DNA from: CAYRGY01 sp964424075
Lineage (GTDB): Bacteria; Patescibacteriota; Gracilibacteria; UBA1369
Length of the DNA stretch: 64,000 bases
Assembly (NCBI GenBank): GCA_964424075.1
Contig: CAYRGY010000006.1
Span: forward strand, 1-64,000
Direction: 5' to 3'
Shown one piece after another: positions 60,010 to 64,000 of this stretch (positions are counted from its first letter, which is position 1; each line of letters starts with the position of its first letter). Made by a program: the position numbers and the translations under genes. The notes below the pieces were generated by a model. It did no database searches, was not told the origin of the DNA, and saw only the letters and a program-made list of their open reading frames with translations.

Positions 60010-61209
60010 ATGAAAATCAGTAAGAAAAAACTCCTCACTATAATCGGGGCCAGTGTAAGTTCATTAGCTGTTTTAACCATTGTGGTATTTGGCAGTGGGC
60101 AATTTTTCCAAGCCAGTACAGAGAATATCTTCCCTACATCGGGAGAGTCTGAATTGAGTAATTATACTGAAGATCGTTCCACAACTACTGAGCCGAAAGA
60201 GACTTCTACAATTGATGCACTAAGATCTAGTTCGACTACTAGTTCTTCAGATTCTGCAAAAGTTGCAACCACAGACACTACCACAACTGAAACAGAAAAA
60301 ACTGAGACACCAACCGAAACAACTACAAACACTACTACAACTGAAACAGAAAAAACTGAGACACCAACCAAAACAACCAAAACAACCACAGACACTACTA
60401 CAACTGAAACAGAAAAAACTGAGACACCAACTAAAACAACTACACCTACCATAACCACCACTACTCCACGAACTCAAACTCAGCCTACATACAATATTAT
60501 TGTAAATACTCCTGCGCCTCAAACGACTACAACTGACACCAAAACTTCTTCTACTGATAAAGACACTGATAAAGACAAGGATGAGGATAAGGACGAAACT
60601 GAAAAGACAGACGATGATAAAAATACTTCTACATCTAAAATTAAAGAAGATGTAATTTCCTATCCTGATACAAGGAGTGACAAATTTTCAGATTCAATCG
60701 AATTTATCACTGATTTGGGAATTGTGCAGGGGTACCCAGACGGCACATACAGACCGGACAATACTGTTACTAGAGCAGAATTGCTCAAGATTGTCATGTT
60801 GGGTCTAGCGGTTGAAGATAGTGAATCAGTCAACATGCAAAGAACTCAGCAATACGGCAACACTCAATGCTTCTCAGATGTACCTCCAAGACTTTGGTTT
60901 ACACCATATGTATGTCTTGGTGAAGCAATGGGCATTGTCGAAGGTTATGAAGATGGGACATTCAAACCAGGACAAGCTGTAACATTTGCAGAAGCAGTTA
61001 AAATCACCTTAGTTGCCTTTGACATTGAGTATAGTGAAACCAATCCATGGTATTTAGGAATTATCCAAAGAGCAACCTTTGAATATTTGATTCCAATCAA
61101 TCGTGAAGATGTGAATGATCCAATGCGCCGATCATCTATGGCTGAATTAATTACTAGAGCGGTTAAACGTAATCGTGGAGAATTGAAAACATATCTGGGG
61201 ATAGAATAA
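60010..61209 (+). CDS. SLH-domain surface protein with Thr-rich stalk
   Basis: A signal peptide or anchor (about residues 8-30) is followed by a Thr/Glu-rich stalk (about 50-210) built from imperfect repeats of TTETEKTETPT, then a Lys/Asp-rich part, and SLH repeats (about 220-399) with QGYPDGTYRPDNTVTRAELLK and EGYEDGTFKPGQAVTFAEAV. The SLH part would bind the wall and the extended stalk is a likely glycosylation region. The gene has its own promoter and terminator. Confidence 0.88.
   Translation: MKISKKKLLTIIGASVSSLAVLTIVVFGSGQFFQASTENIFPTSGESELSNYTEDRSTTTEPKETSTIDALRSSSTTSSSDSAKVATTDTTTTETEKTETPTETTTNTTTTETEKTETPTKTTKTTTDTTTTETEKTETPTKTTTPTITTTTPRTQTQPTYNIIVNTPAPQTTTTDTKTSSTDKDTDKDKDEDKDETEKTDDDKNTSTSKIKEDVISYPDTRSDKFSDSIEFITDLGIVQGYPDGTYRPDNTVTRAELLKIVMLGLAVEDSESVNMQRTQQYGNTQCFSDVPPRLWFTPYVCLGEAMGIVEGYEDGTFKPGQAVTFAEAVKITLVAFDIEYSETNPWYLGIIQRATFEYLIPINREDVNDPMRRSSMAELITRAVKRNRGELKTYLGIE
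60283..60431 (+). repeat. 32-bp repeats in the Thr-rich stalk
   Basis: A 32-bp core starting acaactgaaacagaaaaaac is found at 60283-60314, 60337-60368 and 60400-60431, with spacers of different length. All copies stay in frame and encode TTETEKTETPT. Confidence 0.85.
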
Positions 61210-61218
61210 GAATAGGAC

Positions 61219-61243
61219 AAGGCCCTCGAAGGAGGGCCTTTTT
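61219..61243 (+). terminator. Rho-independent terminator after the SLH gene
   Basis: AAGGCCCT (61219-61226) pairs with AGGGCCTT (61233-61240) around a 6-nt loop, followed by T residues. Confidence 0.9.
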
Positions 61244-61292
61244 AAAATGATCTGGTATGCTTAAACACTTAGTAAGAAAATAAAAAAACTCT

Positions 61293-61320
61293 TTGATTAC
61301 GGCAATAATAATATTATAAT
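61293..61320 (+). promoter_or_regulatory. Promoter of the 61344 gene
   Basis: TTGATT (61293-61298), a 16-bp spacer and a perfect TATAAT (61315-61320), 23 bp before the ATG. Confidence 0.65.
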
Positions 61321-61343
61321 TACTTAATGACTTAAAAATAAAT

Positions 61344-61865
61344 ATGATTATCAACAACGATTCATTAAGTGCAAAACCACTTTATGCACCCGGTGAAAAT
61401 CCCGGTGGCAACTATGAGAAAAATGACAGACCCAAGAAGTCTGCAGATTCAGGAACTGAGGCTAAAGAGACGATTCCAAAGACTCCTCTGCAACAACTTG
61501 ATGATATTGCTTCCAAACAATTCAATTCACTCAGAAACTCCGTTCAGAATATCATTGATGACTTTCACAATGAAAAAATTGAAGAAGGTGACATTATGAA
61601 AAATGTTTCCGAAGCTAAAGCAAAATTTAAAAAAGATGTAATCTCTTCAATTCCCCCTCAACTTAGAAGAGCGCTAAAACCGAAAGATTCAGTCACTATT
61701 CCTCCTGTGAGATTTGAAATTACTAAGCTGGTCGAACATGCCGGCCAATTACAACAAGTCACCAAAGCACTTAGAATTGGGGCCACTGTAACCAAAGGTG
61801 ATGATCCGCTTACTTTCAAATTCGGCTATCAGACTGAAGTTTGGACTGTAGTTGATGGCGAATAA
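61344..61865 (+). CDS. Hypothetical small protein
   Basis: I do not recognise this 173-residue protein. The first 55 residues are polar and probably disordered, including NPGGNYEKNDRPKKS. A helical segment (about 60-110) and a C-terminal beta-rich part (PPVRFEITKLVEHAGQ and FKFGYQTEVWTVVDGE) follow. There is no signal peptide. It has its own promoter. Function unknown. Confidence 0.6.
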   Translation: MIINNDSLSAKPLYAPGENPGGNYEKNDRPKKSADSGTEAKETIPKTPLQQLDDIASKQFNSLRNSVQNIIDDFHNEKIEEGDIMKNVSEAKAKFKKDVISSIPPQLRRALKPKDSVTIPPVRFEITKLVEHAGQLQQVTKALRIGATVTKGDDPLTFKFGYQTEVWTVVDGE

Positions 61866-61919
61866 TGTTTCTCGACCATAGAAATCATCAACAAATTTCC
61901 AAAAACAACAGTTTTCTGC

Positions 61920-61925
61920 TATAAT
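61920..61925 (+). promoter_or_regulatory. Probable -10 box of the beta-helix protein gene
   Basis: A perfect TATAAT lies 30 bp before the ATG at 61956. The -35 is weak (TTTCCA with an 18-bp spacer). Confidence 0.45.
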
Positions 61926-61955
61926 TACTTGATAATCATGTGTCTAATAGAGTAA

Positions 61956-64000
61956 ATGTACAAAACACTTATCATTATAGCGACAATACTTTTTACCCTT
62001 CAGCCGGTGCAAGCCCGCATTTTGTTTCAGGATGATGACTTCCAAGACTTCAATTCTCCAGGTATTTTACTTGATTCCAACGGTGATGACAGCATTCCCA
62101 CCTCGATTCAATTTGGTAACAACGTTGATCCTGCTTTAAATGCCAGCATTAAATTCAATTTTGCTGATCAGATCCTAGAATTTTCGCATAATGTTTCACT
62201 TTTGCAGAATCAACTCAAAGCCCTCACCCTTGAAAATGCTTCTATTGCTCCGCTCAACCCGACTGCAGGTCAGATTTATCACAATACAGTCGATGGCAAT
62301 ACTTATATTTACAATGGGACAATATGGGAAGATATCACAGCCCTAAATAGTACATCGACCAAGGTAGTTACTGTCGGGCCCGGGCTGGATTATGCAGACA
62401 TCGAGGCTGCAGCCGGATATTTAAACACACTTTCAGGCGGAATCATTTTGCTTTCAGCTGATGACAATGGCATTCCACATGCGGTTACTACTGAAATAAA
62501 TCTTGAGAACATAACCATTATTGGAAAAGGCTCCGATCGCACAACGGTTAATGTCACGGGGCCCGGCCAAATTGATTCATTTGATACCAACTTTGTCGAT
62601 TTAACAATTGACGTCGATTCCATCAATGACACCATGGCAATTGATGTTCAATCAGGCTCAAATTCACTAATCTTTGATCGGGTTAGTTTCAGTGTACTTG
62701 ATGTTGCTGATAGTTTGGTTGATAGCAATGCCGGCACTTCACCGATAGTTTCGATTCGATTTATTAAAGGTAATCAGGATAGCAATCCGGGCAGTCTGCT
62801 TAAAGCAGTAGGAACAGGAAATCTTGATAGTAGTTCTTTTATTTTCGTAGATGGTCGTTCCGGCGAGGGTGTCCTTAATGTAAATGATTGGGACGTTACA
62901 ATCGCTGAAGCCGGTAATGTTCTTACTTCCGGTACAATCACAACCATCCCGGAACGCTCAATCTTTGTTTCACCAAATATGAATTTGCAGGGAGCGGTTG
63001 ATAGTTTAGTGGCCTCTGGCAATGGCGGCTTGATCACGCTTTTACCAGGAATATACGAAATTTCCCAACCACTCGTGATCGCCACCGACGGCATCAATCC
63101 GGCCGATAACATTCAAATCACAGGCTATGGAGATGCATCAATCATCAGAGCTTCAGGTTTTGGGGCCACGGGAGAATCGATTGGAGCAGTACAGGTTGGT
63201 CTAGCCAATGGTTTAGCACCTGCAAATGGAGTTGTATTAAGAGACTTCAAGCTTGAGGTAGTCAGTAATATTCATGGTGTTAGAGTAGCCGGAGGTTCTG
63301 ACAATCAGCTCCTCAATTTGACAATCCAGAAGACAGCAGGAGCATCTGGTTCAGGTGCAACAGCTGACATAGGCATCCAAATGCTTGATAGTGTTGGAGG
63401 AAATTTGGCCAGAGCATTAATTAAGAATTGCCGAGTACTAGGCAATGGTGGCTCAAATTATTTTACTGACGGAATTCACATCACTTCCGGTTCTGCCATT
63501 GTTGGAGTTTTCGGTTACGGAAACAGAGCAGAAAATATACTCGTAGAAGGCAATAATGTTGATTATGTCAGGGAAACCAGCTATGTGTTTGTGGGAGCTG
63601 ATGACAGTTCTCTATTCAATAATCGAGCCAGTCGCATGGGCGTGGCCGCAGGAACTCCATATGGAATTTTTATAGGTGATGCTCGTAATATCAATATGAA
63701 TGCCAATGTCTTTGCCGGTTCATTAGATTCGGATACCATCGCGATTGGCATTGAATCATTCAATACTGGCGCCACAACCGAAGATTCGCTTTTTAACAAC
63801 AATGTAATTGATGGATCAAGTAATGGAGTAGGCTTTAACAAGGGCTTTGAATTGGGTAACGGGTCTTCATTCGTCATCGGAAGTTCATTTCAGAATAATA
63901 CCATTAAAGGTGCTTCTGCCGGAGCAGACACTGTGGCTTTTGAAGTAAGAGGCAATTCAGACGACAATTCTATAATCAACAATCAAATCTCGGGAGCAGG
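61956..64000 (+). CDS. Secreted right-handed beta-helix protein, 3' end beyond the window
   Basis: An uninterrupted frame of 681 codons starts at ATG 61956 and is still open at the window edge. The first 21 residues form a signal peptide (MYKTLIIIATILFTL, then ending near VQA). After an N-terminal part to about 125 containing IYHNTVDGNTYIYNGTIWED, the rest has recurring Gly/Asn/Ile/Val turns typical of parallel beta-helix proteins such as pectate-lyase-fold surface proteins (segments like NNVIDGSSNGVGF and NTIKGASAGADT). It starts with a tip seen in phage tail-fibre-like or adhesin proteins. Likely a large adhesin or polysaccharide-binding protein. Confidence 0.85.
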   Translation, partial: MYKTLIIIATILFTLQPVQARILFQDDDFQDFNSPGILLDSNGDDSIPTSIQFGNNVDPALNASIKFNFADQILEFSHNVSLLQNQLKALTLENASIAPLNPTAGQIYHNTVDGNTYIYNGTIWEDITALNSTSTKVVTVGPGLDYADIEAAAGYLNTLSGGIILLSADDNGIPHAVTTEINLENITIIGKGSDRTTVNVTGPGQIDSFDTNFVDLTIDVDSINDTMAIDVQSGSNSLIFDRVSFSVLDVADSLVDSNAGTSPIVSIRFIKGNQDSNPGSLLKAVGTGNLDSSSFIFVDGRSGEGVLNVNDWDVTIAEAGNVLTSGTITTIPERSIFVSPNMNLQGAVDSLVASGNGGLITLLPGIYEISQPLVIATDGINPADNIQITGYGDASIIRASGFGATGESIGAVQVGLANGLAPANGVVLRDFKLEVVSNIHGVRVAGGSDNQLLNLTIQKTAGASGSGATADIGIQMLDSVGGNLARALIKNCRVLGNGGSNYFTDGIHITSGSAIVGVFGYGNRAENILVEGNNVDYVRETSYVFVGADDSSLFNNRASRMGVAAGTPYGIFIGDARNINMNANVFAGSLDSDTIAIGIESFNTGATTEDSLFNNNVIDGSSNGVGFNKGFELGNGSSFVIGSSFQNNTIKGASAGADTVAFEVRGNSDDNSIINNQISGA

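Noticed and set aside
60283..60431. CRISPR-like repeats
   Set aside because: The three repeats are in frame within a Thr-rich stalk and differ in spacing, and the spacers also code for the same amino acids.
161..64000. Alternative genetic code (UGA as Gly)
   Set aside because: Several genes with conserved C-termini, such as rlmH and cca, end at TGA, and no gene needs TGA read through.

Overview
The window looks like a chromosomal segment of a small, streamlined bacterium, most likely a Candidate Phyla Radiation (Patescibacteria) lineage; a Peregrinibacteria-type organism would fit, but that is inference from gene content and not from a marker phylogeny. The support is: tightly packed genes with repeated 4-nt stop-stop overlaps; S-layer-homology (SLH) surface proteins with no sign of outer-membrane machinery; type IV pilus genes; a V/A-type ATPase; and almost no biosynthetic genes. 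TGA is used as a real stop (ends of cca, rlmH and the 26822 lipoprotein), so the UGA-glycine code of Gracilibacteria and Absconditabacteria is not in use. Almost no start codon is preceded by a Shine-Dalgarno motif; leaders are short and A/T-rich, and some transcripts look nearly leaderless.

Layout. 1-160 is an odd GC-rich tract. 161-5510 (minus) is a type IV pilus operon (pilC, pilB, pilO-like, pilN-like) with a clear promoter. 5804-6783 (minus) is rplJ-rplL with an L10-type RNA leader and a terminator. 7220-14390 (plus) holds miaA, recJ, a large membrane-anchored unknown and an NrnA-like DHH phosphoesterase. 14387-21908 (minus) holds yebC, a lipoprotein, an SLH protein, two thioredoxin-fold proteins, hisS, a flippase-like membrane protein and tsaD. 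21955-31534 holds cca, rlmD (minus), rlmH, a CapA-like protein, lipoprotein, beta-CASP nuclease, secreted helical protein, and a thyX-like/DHFR-like pair. 31531-33728 (minus) holds a transglutaminase-like protein, a small membrane protein and an unknown.

33918-42680 is a complete V/A-ATPase operon (H/G, I, K, E, C, F, A, B, D) whose rotor subunit K keeps every residue known to bind Na+ in Enterococcus hirae NtpK. 42677-55237 holds an unknown cytosolic protein, a large non-coding RNA (44810-45357) with its own promoter and terminator, an SLH-M23 peptidase, an unknown, valS, two glycosyltransferases, a short alpha-glucan phosphorylase and an unknown. tRNA-Gly(GCC) sits at 55342-55415. 55416-58284 holds a PLD-family protein and a degenerate ABC transporter. 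60010-64000 holds an SLH stalk protein, a small unknown, and a secreted beta-helix protein that runs off the window.

The most exciting locus is 58377-59944: a reverse transcriptase gene directly preceded by a roughly 360-nt intergenic region that folds into one closed RNA. The ends pair over 21 bp, and inside are a pseudoknot and several perfect hairpins. The layout resembles a retron or a DRT-type defence retroelement, but the RT lacks retron hallmarks. The second unexplained RNA, at 44810-45357, is also strongly structured and matches no RNA class I recognise.
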